A stretch of DNA of 64,000 nt, from contig CM065295.1 in assembly GCA_032871835.1 (NCBI GenBank), positions 23,136,501-23,200,500 on the forward strand, written 5' to 3'. Both the position numbers and the translations under genes were made by a program. Every line of letters begins with the position of its first letter. The first letter of the stretch is position 1. Under the pieces are notes generated by a model. It was given only the letters and a program-made list of their open reading frames with translations. It ran no database searches and had not been told where the DNA came from. Positions 44,718 to 56,336 of this stretch are shown here, one piece after another. This stretch comes from Dipteronia dyeriana (Eukaryota > Streptophyta > Magnoliopsida > Sapindales > Sapindaceae).

Positions 44718-47287
44718 ATGTCGAACTCTGTTGATAATATTGAGGCTATGGCAGAGGGCACTGGTGCCTCCAGCTCGGTTCCTCAGAAACGGGAGTGAGA
44801 AAACTTCAACGACGAGGACGCTTCCAACTCCGTCAGTGCTGCCGCTCAAGTAGGAATGTTTTGATCGGTTCCGGATTCTCTTGTCAACCTGACAACCCTT
44901 TAAACTTAGTCGATGAAGATTCTGATGAAGGTGAGAGGGACAACGCCGCTGGAAAGGTTCAAGTCACGGTTGCTGGACCTCTTCCAGCTAGGCCTCTTCC
45001 TTACGACTTTAGGGTCATCCCAGATTTTACTGTTGATCTACAATTTATCGATCGCCTGAGAACCAAGTACAGTATTCCTAATAGCATCTCCCTCACAATT
45101 CCCTTTTGGAATTATGACATCATCAATCCGCCCAAAGGTGTGCTCCCCATCCTTATAACGACCTTCGAGAACGGGGTCAGGCTTTCTCTCTATCTTACTC
45201 TTCGACTGGCTCTCAGTGCCCTACAGCTAGCTCCCCTCCAACTGACGCCAGGCTTCTGGAGGCACCTGATTGGCTTTCTTATGCTGTGGAGGGAACAGTG
45301 CTAGCTAGGCAAGGTCACCCAGGAGCCCGGAGCATAAGAGATGGCCTACCTTTTTCAAATCGAGAGTTTGTCCAGAGTTCCCCGAGGTCAGTTCTATGCA
45401 AATGCTAAGAATAAATTCGACTTTATCATCCCTAGTGCTTCGAGGAAGAATCCAACCAGGAAGGAAGAGTGGATCCTGGTGGGGGTTGATTGGGGAAGCT
45501 CCATATTTGTTGACGGGCATGAGTTCGCGGTTCCCACCGCTTTCAACGAAAAACCCTCATGGGACCGAGACTTCTTATCTATCGAGTCTGAGGTTGTGCT
45601 GAAGAATATCCTTGCTAGGAACTATTTAAACCCAAAATTCCCAACTGTTGATTCCTTCGATTCTCACAGGGTGAATCGATACATGCAGATCTCTTCTTAA
45701 GTAACACCAAGTCATTATGCTTCGTTCCGTTAGTTAGCTGCTTTATGACGTCCTTCTTTTTTTAACAGTTTTTGTTGTTGCTCCAGCTTCTCGTGAAGCC
45801 CAGTATGCTAGCATCCCTCATCAATCTGCCAAATCGAGTCGAGAAATTCCTTTGGCTTCTTTAGAGGAAATGGGGCCAATTGTTCCAGCTGAGGCTTCAT
45901 CTGCTCTTGCTCCTTCCTGTTCCCAGCGCAGGTCTAGGATGTCGCTACTCTCTTCTCGGGCTACCAAGGTGAGGGGTAAGGGAACCTTTGTTTCTCAGGC
46001 AGCTGACGTAGCAGCGACAACTCCTACTCTAGTTGTCCCTACTCATGCTTCAGCTCCTATCGCCCCCGATTCTACGCGGCCAGATGTTTCTATCTCTCCA
46101 TCTATATTTCCCTCCAAGCTTCAAAGGACTCTAAAGCTGGTGTTGAAAGAGTGCCCCTATTCTTCCATAGGATCAGTCAGACTCTGCCACTCTAGACGAG
46201 GTATTAGGGCAATTCGTCACTTCTTACCCCGGGGTCAGTCTGCCTATGATGGCTTCAATGCCCGTAGATATCCTGATCACCAAAGGGTCTGCCCTCTTGG
46301 TCGAGGTAATCATCATCTTTTATCTTATCTTGCAATAGTTTGGTTTGCCACTTTCTAACTTGAATCTTTTACAGGCCCTCAAATTCAATGTGGCCATAGG
46401 CCACCAGGTGGCTTCTCTCCACGATCGGGTAACCAAAGCTGATGCTGAAGTTGAGCGGGCCATGGAGTTGTTGGCGCAAGCTCAAGATTTAGTACAAGAG
46501 ATGGCCTCAAGTCAAAGGGGAGTGGAGGTAGAGCTAGCCGAGCTTCAGTGTGGTCACGAGATGACGAAGAGGTCCCTTGATTAAGAAACCCTTTGGTCTA
46601 AGCGTCGGGTTGAGCAGAAGGACTCTTGAAAGGTAAAACCAAAAATACTGGACGTCGAGAATCAGGCCATGCACGCTCAGGTAGCCAATCTACAAGCCGA
46701 TGTGGATGCTTCCTTCAGCGATGAGTATTTCTATGCCTCCTTCCGTGTTGCTGAAGCTCTACCTATGCCTTTCGACTTGTCCATCATTACTGGCTGGGAC
46801 AGGGAGAGGATAATAGCTAAGGTCGCAGAGATGTCTCGTCTCGACGGTGATGAATCAGGTCCTTCTAATATGGCTAGAGCTGGGAGTCAGCCGGCTATAT
46901 CAGACCTTCCTCCTTCTCCTTCCGTCTTCCTAGCATCAAGTCCCGGAGAATCCTCAAGGGGGTTCGGCTCGTGGAGTATTAAGGAGGCCATCCAGAAGCC
47001 TAAGACCCCTATGAAGTGTCTTCAAGAGAAGAGCCGGAGGTGGGAGAGAGCATGATGAAGTCAATGGCCACCCTTCTCGACATGGCCATTCCACCTGAGG
47101 TTATGGCGGTGGTTAATGAGGTTCTGGAGAAGGACCCAGCTGAACAACAGGCAATCAGAGATCCTCTGGTGGAAGGGGTAACAGAGATGGCCAACAAAAA
47201 TGAGCAGCCACCGGAAAGAGGAGCATGGGGCAAGGTCCTCCTGGAAGGAAGAATAGCTAGAGGCGATCATGAGGATGTAGGAGCTTG
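44718..47287 (+). pseudogene. Gypsy-type transposon ORF (Transposase_28-like), decayed
   Basis: Plus-strand pieces, starting at ATG 44,718 (MSNSVDNIEAMAEGTG). The best part (44,945-45,304) reads SLTIPFWNYDI, LITTFENGVRLSL and LAPLQLTPGFWRHLIGFLML. This matches the style of the 'putative gypsy type transposon' domain (PF04195), whose role is unknown. Next come YANAKNKFDF and EEWILVGVDWG (45,341-45,700), a Ser/Pro-rich stretch, then a coiled-coil-like segment (VASLHDRVTKADAEVERAMELLAQAQ, 46,345-46,584) and an acidic C-terminus to 47,287. At least five frame breaks or stops separate the pieces; some gaps (e.g. 45,700-45,780, 46,310-46,375) may be introns. It lies antisense to the gypsy integrase at 48,414-49,497. 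Confidence 0.6.
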
Positions 47288-48413
47288 ATGTAACCCATTC
47301 TTGACTTGCTTTTGAGTGCCCGAAAAGGGGGGTGGGCACCCCGCTTTACTCTTGATATGATTGATAGTCTTTATATTTTCTCTTCGTGTAGCCCGGAACA
47401 AGGGGTTAGGCTCATTGTTTGACAATTATAGGCTAAAAAAAGGATAATCTCCTTTATCATTAATGAATATTGGCTTAGATTTCATCCGAACTTGCTTTAA
47501 TAAATTTTGATTCGACTGACATCCTCTTCCTTCATTCCTAATCTCGACCTAGATGCAACCTCTGAAATAACTTTACTTACTCGAATCTTGGCAGAGATAA
47601 CGAGATATAAAATTTTGTTTATGTGTGAAAGTAGATAGCTAGCTCGAGCTCTCCAATCTCAGTAGAAACTTGTAGCTCGATGACTTTAGTGGATAGTCCT
47701 CTTATGTGATTATAGGCTAGTTTGCACCTTTCACAACAAACAATTGTATACATATGGAAGATTAATAACCAATAATAAATGGAACATTGAAGTTTAAGTA
47801 GGAGAGCTTTCCAATCCCGCAGCCTTTTCGGGGGTGTGGTTATAGCCCGATCGAGGCATCTACCTATTTCCTAGTCTCGTGATCTGGATGACAACTATTC
47901 TATTACACTCAGACCCTTTTTAGGGGTGGTAGCCCGTCCAAGGCATCATGAGGGCTATCTAGCTATTTCCTAGTCTAGAGATCTAGATGACAACTATGCT
48001 CTTACACTCAGATCCTTCTTGGGGTAGTAACCCGACCAAGGCATCAATAGGGCTATCTAGCTATTTCCTAGTCTCGAGATCTAGATGACAACTATGCTCT
48101 TACACTCAGATCCTTCTTGGGGTGGTAATCCGACCAAGGCATTAAGAGGGATATCTAGCTATTTTCTGGTCTCGAGATCTGGATGGCAACTATGCTCTTA
48201 CTTTCAGACCCTTCTTGACGGGGGGTGGTGCTTGGCCGAGGCATCAAGGATAGCGAGGGGGCTTCCCCAACTAATCCTTGATCTTGAGATGATTACGTCG
48301 AACTTACCCGTGTAAACCCTAGTTGGATATGGAGAAATTATTGTAGAATATAATCGAGGATGGAGAAATTAGACTTTATTGATAAAAAGTCGAGAACATT
48401 GTTGTTGGAATTT
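47288..48413. other. Non-coding, 3' region between ORF and integrase
   Basis: C/T-rich and non-coding. It contains the 98-bp tandem repeat at 47,855-48,260. If the integrase at 48,414 belongs to a minus-strand Tat element, this would be its 3' untranslated region. Confidence 0.5.
47855..48260. repeat. 98-99-bp tandem repeat, about four copies
   Basis: Copies spaced 98-99 bp (gatgacaactatgctctta at 47,887, 47,986, 48,084 and a variant at 48,182) carry ccttcttggggtggtaa, cccgaccaaggcat and agctatttcctagtctcgag. Confidence 0.92.
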
Positions 48414-49497
48414 TTATAGAAACTTAAATGGAGGTAGTCTGCTCACGAGTCCCTTGTCTAAAGGGTAATACTTCCTCAGGTGATCTGCATTCCAGGTGTG
48501 ATCGATGGATGGGCCATCCATGTCCTCAAGCTTATATACTCCGTTACGAACCACTGCCTTTACCAAATAAGGTCTTTCCCAGTTGGGCCCCAGGACCCTG
48601 TCCGACCTCTTCATAGTATTCAAGGTTACCTTCCTATTAACAAGGTCCCTTTCCTTGAAGCTTCGAACTTTAACTCTCCTGTTAAAGTACCTAGCGATCT
48701 TGCTGTTGTAAATCGCTACTTTCTCAGCTACCCGAATCTTGCTTCTCTTCCAAGAGATCTAGGCTAGCTCGGGTATTATCCTCATTCCTTCTAAGCTCAA
48801 AATGTTGAACTTTAAAGGAGGTTAGTTTATGCTCGATGGGAAGAACTGCTTCAACCCCGAAGGTTAAAGAATAAGGTGTTTCTCCGATAGCTATTCTTTT
48901 TATAGTATGGTAAGCCCAGAAGACCTCGGGACGCTCTACGCCACACTTGTCATTTCTCTGTTGTAACTTCTTTTTCAACAGCTTCTTGATAGTTTTATTG
49001 GTGGATTCCACCAACCTATTAGTCCGAGGATAGCTTACTGAGTTGAATCTAAGGTCGATTCCCAAGCCTTTGCAAAAGTCCTTGAATCAACCGTTATCAA
49101 ACTGCTTTCCGAGGTCAGCTATAATGATAAGAGGGGTCCCAAACCTGTAAACTACATGATTTTTGATGAATCTTGTCGTATTCTCTTTCGATATCCGGGA
49201 GAGCGGTCCAACTTCAACTCATCTTGTGAAAAAGTCAGTCGCCACAATAGCATGCTTAGCTTGTCCAGGAGCTGTAGGAAGTGGACTGATCAGGTCGACT
49301 CCCCACATAGCAAAAGGGTAAGACGAGCTGAGAGATGACAGACGCTCCGATGGGAGGTGGCTCAAGTTGGTGGTCTTCAGGCATGGTTCACAGGATTGAA
49401 CAAATTTCTTTGCATCTTGATTTATAGTTGGCCAGTAATACCCCATGCGGAGTACTTGATATGCTAGAGCTTCCCCGTCAATATGGTTCCCGCATAT
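48414..49497 (-). pseudogene. Gypsy (Tat-like) integrase fragment, inverted copy
   Basis: The minus strand reads from ICGNHIDGEALAYQVLRMGYYWP and WGVDLISPLP, through DLRFNSVSYPRTNRLVESTN, LLKKKLQQRND, YSLTFGVEAVLPIEH and LTSFKVQHFELRRNED. It finishes with the C-terminal domain LGPNWERPYLVKAV, YKLEDMDGPSIDHTWNADHLRKYYP. It therefore holds most of integrase to its end at 48,414. Frame breaks occur near 48,700 and 49,066-49,218. It is the same family as 39,665-43,745 but in the opposite orientation. Its 5' side is cut at 49,497 and joined to copia RT. Confidence 0.85.
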
Positions 49498-49525
49498 TTG
49501 TAACTTCTTTTTCAACAGCTTCTTG
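49498..49525 (-). other. 28-bp filler at copia/gypsy junction
   Basis: The 28 bases at 49,498-49,525 are identical to 48,961-48,988 in the gypsy integrase (minus-strand KKLLKKKLQ). They sit exactly between copia RT coding (QDSKK) and gypsy integrase coding (ICGNH). All three run in one open frame, giving a chimeric ORF 49,219-49,656. Confidence 0.9.
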
Positions 49526-50299
49526 GAATCTTGCATGGAAAACTTAGACAAGATTTTATCTATGTATGAAGCTTGGGATAATGCAATCGTTCTATTCTTT
49601 CTATCCCTTATAACTTGGATACCAAGAATATAATTTGCTTCTCCAAAGTCATTCATATCAAATTATTTTGCTAACCATTCTTTTATTGATGTCAATACAC
49701 TTACATCGTTTCTGATGAGTAGTATATCATCAACATAAAGAACTAGGAAAACTAACTTGTCGCCTTTAATCCTTTTGTATACACAAGGTTCATCAAGGTT
49801 TTGAATAAATCCGAAACCTTTTACCGCTTGAGTGAACCTTATGTTCCAGGATCTGACTTGCTTCAATCCATATATGGATTTTTGCAACTTGCATACCCTT
49901 TCTTATTGGCCTTCTTTAATGAATCCTTATGGTTGCATCATATAGATGCTTTCGTCAAGACTTCCATAGGAAAGCTGTCTTGACGTCCATTTTCCAAATT
50001 TCTAGGTCTAGAGATGCCACAATGGATAAGAGTATCCTAATGGATTTAAGCATGGCCACAAGAGAGAAGGTTTATTTATAATCGATACCTTCCTTCTATG
50101 TATAACATTTAGCTACCAATCTAGCCTTAAAGGTTTTCACCTTTCCATCCATTCCTCTTTCCCTCTTGTATACCCACTTGCACCCAATGGGTTTTATCCT
50201 TTTAGGCAAGTCTACAAGAGACCATACATTATTTTTAAACACAGATTCAATTTCGGATTGCATTGCCTTTTGCCAATGGTGACAATCAACATCTTCCAT
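49526..50299 (-). pseudogene. Copia B reverse transcriptase (truncated)
   Basis: Minus-strand HWQKAMQSEIESVFKNNVW, KPIGCKWVYKRERG, KTFKARLVAKCYT; after a decayed stretch SIYGLKQVRSWNIRF and VLYVDDILLIRND (catalytic YVDD). Then come NDFGEANYILGIQVIRDRKN and YIDKILSKFSMQDSKK, where the copia sequence stops at 49,526. Stops lie near 50,093, 49,888 and 49,660. RNase H, which should follow, is absent. Confidence 0.88.
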
Positions 50300-50593
50300 T
50301 GCTTCCTTGTACGTATAGGGATCATCGTCGTCTGGGAAATTCTCTATAGATTCTTCTATACCGATGTTTCTTTCCGGTTGTCTACTAACCCTCCCACTAT
50401 GACGATGTATGGTAGATTGTTGATCTTATGTTGGTATGGAACTTAAATTGGGCTTGGTTGTAAAACCTCTTGTGGAATTGTATCTCCTGAAAGCTCATTC
50501 AGGACAATTCTACTTTTAGGTACAAAATTATTCATATAGTCCTTTTCCAGAAATTATTCATTTGTCAAAACAAATATTTTAAGATCTGAAGGA

Positions 50594-51709
50594 CTATAAA
50601 AATAATATCTTTTTGTTCCTTTCAGATACCTTACAAATATGCATGTTTCTGAACGGGACTCTATCTTTTGTCTTTCCTTTTAACACGTGAGTAGGACATC
50701 CAAATATCCTTAAGTGTTGAAAACTAGGCTTTTGCCCAGTCCACAACTCATGCGGTGTTTTAGGAACCGACTTAGATGGTACATCATTTAGAATGAATGT
50801 ACATTGCGATTTGTAAAGCATATCCCCAAAAAGAATTAAAAAGCATTGAATAAATCAACATAGACCTAACCATGTCCAAAAGAGTTCTATTTCTCCTTTA
50901 TACCACCCTATTTTGTTGAGGTGTGCCTGGTGCAGAAAACTGAGAAACTCTCCCATTATCAATAAGATATTGCTGAAACTCACTAGATAGATATTCTCTA
51001 CCGCGATCAGATCTCAAGATTTTTATGCGTTTCTCAAGCTAACCTCAACTTTAAATGCTTTGAACATTTCAAAAGCATCCGAATTATGTCTCATGAGATA
51101 CACATAACCAAATCTTGAGTGATCATCCGTGAAAGTAATGAAGTACTCATATCCACCTCTAGCTTGAATGGTCATAGGTCCACACACATCAGTGTGTGTC
51201 AATCCTAAACATTCGATGGCTCTTGTGCCTTTGGTCGTAAACGACCTTTTGGTCATTTTACCTACCAAACAAGATTCACAAGTTGGTAGATCATCAACCT
51301 TTAAGTCACTTAGAGGTCCGTCACTTACCAATCTTTTAATCCTATTATCGTTAATATGACCTAGGCGCAAATGCCATATGTAGGTTTCATCTTTTGATAA
51401 TTTTACTCTTTTATGATTAGGTTCCATTGATTCTGTGACTAACAAGTGAGATATATTTCCATACAAATAGAATAAACCGTTTTCCAATGTACCTTTGCAA
51501 ATAATTTTGTCATTCTTACTAATAATAAAAGTTTTATTAAAAGTAACCAAATAACCAAATTTATTTAAACAAGAAACTGGAATTAAATTCCTCTTGAATT
51601 GAGGTACATAATAAACGTCTATTAAAACTAAATGCCTATAAGAATCTAAACTGATTCTAATATCTCCCACTACATTAGTAGACACCAACGCTCCATTGCC
51701 TAAATGCAA
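50594..51709 (-). pseudogene. Copia B protease end and integrase (broken)
   Basis: Minus-strand MHLGNGALVSTNVVGDIRI and VYYVPQFKRNLIPVSCL (post-protease region), the zinc-binding segment WHLRLGHINDNRIKRL with CESCLVGKMTK, then LTHTDVCGPM and FTDDHSRFGYVYLM. The core continues with ILRSDRGREYL and GTPQQNRVV and ends DVPSKSVPKTPHELWTGQKP and FGCPTHVLKGK. A stop replaces the glutamate that normally follows NRVV, and a frameshift falls near 51,025. Confidence 0.87.
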
Positions 51710-51829
51710 GTTGAATTCAATCTTATTCAGCCTATTTCTTTGACCCTTTTCACCATAAAAGAAACACTTTCCTTTGATCTTGATTACTTTCTTGGTCTCC
51801 TTTTAAGAAGGCTCAAGTTTCTTTTTCTT

Positions 51830-52500
51830 CTATTGTCTCTTGACCTTCTTACTGGCATTTAACATCAGCAACTTACTAAGCATATGAATCTCTTGACCCT
51901 TGCCTTTCACAAGGATTTTTTCCACGCTTTGAACATCTTGCATCAGGCCTTGCAAGGTGCATTCCTTATTATTCAAGGTGTAGTCCAACTTGAATTGATC
52001 AAAGGAATCTGATAGTGAGTTGACAATCATGTCAATTTTGGTCTCACCATCTATCTAAGCATCATTCAATTCAGCAATGTTGAGATATGCTATGACTTTC
52101 ATCATGTGATCTTTTACACCCTATCCAGGTTTCATCATAAGATTCATAGAAGCAGTTACTGCCTCTCTCTTAGTTGTCATAGACCTCATAGCAAACATCT
52201 CCTCTAGAGACATCATTATATTGACAGCAGTCTCCATTCCTTCATATCACTGTTGCAACACGTCAGAGATGGTGGCCATAATGTAACGTACATTTAGCCA
52301 TCTCATTTGAAGACTTCCACTACTGATACTCATCTCTTTGCTCCTGAATAGATTCATTAGTTTGGTTGTTAAGGAATAGACAAAAAGAATTTTATGTTTT
52401 TCAATTTGCATTAACAACCCAATTTTCCTTTTCCATGTGACATAATTATCATCAGTTAAAGTATTATCTTTTAGGATGTTGAATAGAGATGGGGTTATGC
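51830..52500 (-). pseudogene. Copia B gag (broken)
   Basis: Minus-strand pieces: NTLTDDNYVTWKRKIGLLM near 52,440, MMSLEEMFAMRSMT, then MIVNSLSDSFDQFKLDYTLN and QSVEKILVKGKGQEIHMLSK. This is copia gag without a clear zinc knuckle; 51,720-51,800 has a cysteine-poor CFFYGEKG-like remnant. It has several stops. The N-terminus lies a little below the SIRE insertion at 52,565. Confidence 0.75.
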
Positions 52501-52564
52501 TTTCTTTTTAATAACAAAAATTATATAAGTAAATAATCATGATAAAGCACTTTTGAATATTTAT

Positions 52565-54156
52565 TGAAAAGTCCTCATTTGTTGATTGGCTTATTTCGTG
52601 AACAAACAACATTGTTGGGGTTCATGTAAGGGTAGCTTAGGCTCTCAAGACCTTAAGAGGAGAAGCACCAAAGGTAAAATTCTTGTGTTTATTTACTTTG
52701 AAGAGATAATTGCACACACTCACATTTTCATGCATATCTCTTGATCATATATGTTGAGTGTTTTCTTGCGTGTATTTTAGTTTAAATGATTCTTGTTGAC
52801 CTATTTGCATCTTGCTATGAAAGTTTTATGTCATGCTAAGCATTAAAATACGATGGAATTTCATCACTCTTGAACTTATTGTTTTTGTGCATTTGAGTGT
52901 TGAAAAAATAGGCCTTACGCTGGTGGTGCGCTACTCGACCAGCGTACCCCACCAGCGCAACATTCACAGTGAACTGTCGCTAGTCATGCACTACTGAGGT
53001 GCGTTACTGCAACCGCGCATAGTTGGAAAAATGTGCATGCGCTGGTGGTGCGCTACTCGTCTAGCGCAGCCTCACCAGCGCAAACATTCCAGTGTTTTTG
53101 GGCTTGTGCAACGCCTTTCAACCAGCGCCTATTGAAATTTTTAGGCAGTGCACTGGTGGTGTGCTACTTTACCAGCGCACCTCACCAGAGCACAAGGAAG
53201 AAGCTGGAACCTTTTTTTTCCAAAACGACATCAATTTGTTTGGATCTTATATATATATATATATATCTCATTGTCTTAAGGTCGTGTAAGAGTTCAAAAT
53301 ATCATATTGTTTCCTTAAAACACATTTTAAAAGGAAAAACACTTCCAAGAACTCATTTTTAATCACTCAAAGCATACCCATGAGCATTAAATCTTCATCT
53401 TGCATCATCTAAGTTCATCTAAAGTGCATCTATGGATAGGGTTGCTTCATCACATTTTGTTTGGTAAGCTCTTCGCTATCTTCTTACAAGTTAAGTGTTT
53501 TTGCTTACTAAACCATCTCTTTAATTAATTGTATTCTCTTAGAATATTTCTAGATACAAATTAGAGATTGTTGTGATGACATGATTGAGTGTTGTATTGT
53601 GATGGCTTCATAGGATTGATTGATCTATGTTTAGCTAAGCTATTTGAACATGTCATTTAGCACTTGATATCTAGGATTGCATTAATTGTCATCTCATTAT
53701 CCTAGATAAACATATAGGGTTTCCTAGCCTTGTTTGTTCATTGAATATCATCATATATTCACTTAGGACACTTTATCTCTTTATTGAGAAGTAAGATTTG
53801 TGTTGCTTCCGAGAGTAGGTAGCTTAAAGCACAAGCAAGATGAACTAGGTTCACTTATACTGGGATTAGGTAGTGGTGGTGGATTAAACTGGGATTAGGT
53901 TGTAATTCCTTATCATTAGTGGATTTGAGGTTCTAGTGTGGCGCACTCATCAGCCCGTGGTTTTTCCCATTTTGAGGGTTTCCACGTATATCTCAAGTGT
54001 CGTTTACATTTCCGCATTTTTACACTTGTGATTTTATTGTAACTAGCTAGGGGCATTTTCATAATCTTGACCTTTAACAAAAATTGGGTAAATTTGTTTA
54101 AAATCTATTTACCCCCCTTCTAGATTAATACTATACACACCATAATATTTGTTTCA
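52565..54156 (+). repeat. 5' LTR of the SIRE element
   Basis: 1,592 bp, from TGAAAAGTCC to GTTTCA. It contains three hairpin-forming GC-rich units (52,917, 53,039 and 53,150), a short TA tract near 53,249, and a pyrimidine-rich 3' part. Confidence 0.92.
52917..53195. repeat. Three hairpin units in SIRE 5' LTR
   Basis: Each unit reads like gcgctggtg-gtgcgctac-tcgacc-agcgcacccc-accagcgc: an outer stem CTGGTG/CACCAG and an inner stem GCGCT/AGCGC. Starts are near 52,917, 53,039 and 53,150 (spacing 122 and 111). The same three are in the other LTR near 61,057, 61,179 and 61,294. Confidence 0.85.
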
Positions 54157-54158
54157 AT

Positions 54159-54170
54159 TGGTATCAGAGC
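54159..54170 (+). other. Primer binding site (tRNA-iMet)
   Basis: TGGTATCAGAGC, two bases after the LTR end. This is the standard complement of plant initiator Met-tRNA. Confidence 0.95.
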
Positions 54171-54281
54171 AGGTTCCTAGACATACATAGGTGATCCTTG
54201 CTCATTTTGGTGTGTGTTGCATTTTGTGTGTATATTGATAATTCATACATTTACATTCATATCATTCATTCATTAAACACA

Positions 54282-56336
54282 ATGAGTGGAAACGGTGGCA
54301 ACGAGGGAGCTTCCAGCACTAGACCTCCACTTCTCACCGGATTGAATTATACCTCATGGAAAGGTAAGATGGAGTCGTATATTTGCCAAATTCATGACAG
54401 GGCATGGATGGCGGTTAAAGATGGCTACACTCCACCCATGATGACTCCTGTAGATAGAGGAGATGATGTATTCAAACCAAAGGCACAATGGAATGCACAA
54501 GAGTTTGAGGCTTCAAAGTGGAATATGAAGGCAATGCATGCCATCCTATATGTAATGGATGATAACCAATACAAGTTGGTTCAAAATACTAGGATAGCTA
54601 AAGAAGCATAGGGTATCCTAGAAGTTGCACATGAGGGAACCGATATGGTTAAAGAATCGAAGCTTCAAGTTCTCCAAACACAATTCAAATTGCTGAAGAT
54701 GGATAAGAACGAGTGCTTCAATGACTTTGAAGTGAGGTTGATAGACATTGTTAACCAAAGTCATCAACTTGGTGATCCTTATTCGGATAGGAAGATCAAG
54801 CAGAAGATTATGAGATCTCTACCCGATAGATTTGAGTCTAAGGTGACGACTTTGGAAGAAAATAGTGGTTACAAGGACATGAAGCCAAGTGAAGTGATTG
54901 GTAGGCTTTTAGCTTATGAATCTAGGAAATGCCCTAACCCCTCACCATCGAAAAAGCAAAAAGATATTGCTTTGAAAGCCTCTAAAGTTGAGAAGAAGGA
55001 AGGTGATGACTCAGATGAAGAGATGGCCTTGCTAATAAGGATGTTCAAGAAATTCTATAAGTCCGAGAAGAAAGGCTTTGGATCCAAGGGTCAACATCTG
55101 AAGAAAAAGGCTCCCTTCAAAAATTTTGAGCCTAGAAAAGAAAAGAATGAGAAGAAAGGAGTCCAATGCTATGAATGTGGTGGAATAGGTCACTTTACCC
55201 CGAAATGTGCAACTCACAAGAACAAGAAGAAGGGAAAAATGTTGGCTGCCACATGGAGTGAAAGTGATAACTCTAAGGAAGGAGATGAGTTTTCAGATGA
55301 TGAAGAACTCATGGCTAACTTCATAGCATTTACATCCTCTTTTAGGAGCAAAGATGCTAGTGAAGAAGAGAATGATAGTCAAGAGGAAGACTACTCAAGT
55401 GATGATGGATCTTCATCACAATCCACAAATGGAAGTGTGGATAGGATGGATCTCAAGGACTACATAGCTAAGTTTGAGAGCTCAAGATTAAAGAACAAGA
55501 ATGAGATCAAGAGATTAAAAGAAGAAAACCTAGACCTCTGAACTCAAGTTGAACAACTAAATGAAGAGTTGGAAAGATCTAAAAGGAGTGAAGAAGGGTT
55601 GAAGAAAGAGCTTGAAGATGCTAGAGAGTTGTTGGCCAAGATGAACTCTAGCACCAAGAAATTTGACCACATGCTAGATGTTGGAAAGAGGCCAATTGAC
55701 AAGAAGGGGCTTGGGTTTAAAGATGATAAGATGTCCTCCACTCCAAGCAAGACCATTTTTGTAAGAATCATGGACTTCAATGGGTCCTCTCCTCATCAAA
55801 CTCCTAGGAAGAAGCTTGATCTATGAGAGTGTTCAAATAGTGCTCAAGTGAAGGTGGCACTAAGAATTCCACCTCAAGCTCATCCTACAAGGGCTCCTAA
55901 AGTTAACTTCCCTCAACCAAAAGCTCACAAAGGGAGGACACCTATCATGCAAGCTCAACCAAGGAATCAATCAAGTCTTGCTCAACAACAAAGAAGGAAA
56001 GCTCCTCAACAACAAGCAAGACAACCACAAAGACATGGGAAGGCTCCAATGCATCCTCAAGGATATGGTATAATTCCTAACTTTTTACCTACATGTCATT
56101 TTTGTGGTATTGATGGTTACATTAGACCAAATTGCTTTAGGTATATCAAATTGTGTAGGATTGAAAGCATGATAGAGAAGAAAAAGGCTAGAGCCATGAT
56201 GCATGTTCCTAGGACATCTAGAACCATGATGCATGATCCTAGGACATCTAGAGCCATGATGTATGTCACTAGGAAAAGTGGAACACCTTTGCATGATCCT
56301 ATGACATTTAGAGCCCATGTATCATTGACACTATGA
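54282..56336 (+). pseudogene. SIRE gag (broken)
   Basis: ATG at 54,282 (MSGNGGNEGASSTRPPLLTG). Then come NYTSWKGKMESYIC, KQKIMRSLPDRFESKV and zinc knuckle CYECGGIGHFTPKC (about 55,168-55,209). An acidic linker and a coiled-coil-like region (EELERSKRSEEGLKKELEDA) follow, then a second knuckle CHFCGIDGYIRPNC (about 56,095-56,136) in which the histidine has become tyrosine. The one frame is interrupted by TAG at 54,609-54,611, TGA at 55,539-55,541 and 55,824-55,826, and ends at 56,334-56,336. The linker near 56,190-56,310 contains four 30-base repeats (MMHDPRTSRA-type). Gag forms the particle shell. Confidence 0.9.
56190..56310. repeat. 30-base repeat in SIRE gag linker
   Basis: About four copies of agagccatgatgcatg...cctaggacatct. 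They encode a repeated MMHVPRTSR / MMHDPRTSR peptide and are in frame, so the repeat length does not disturb the frame. Confidence 0.85.

Noticed and set aside
54159..54170. tRNA gene suggested by TGGTATCAGAGC (also 63,285 and 11,161)
   Set aside because: Only the 3' end complement is present; these are retroelement primer sites, not tRNA genes.
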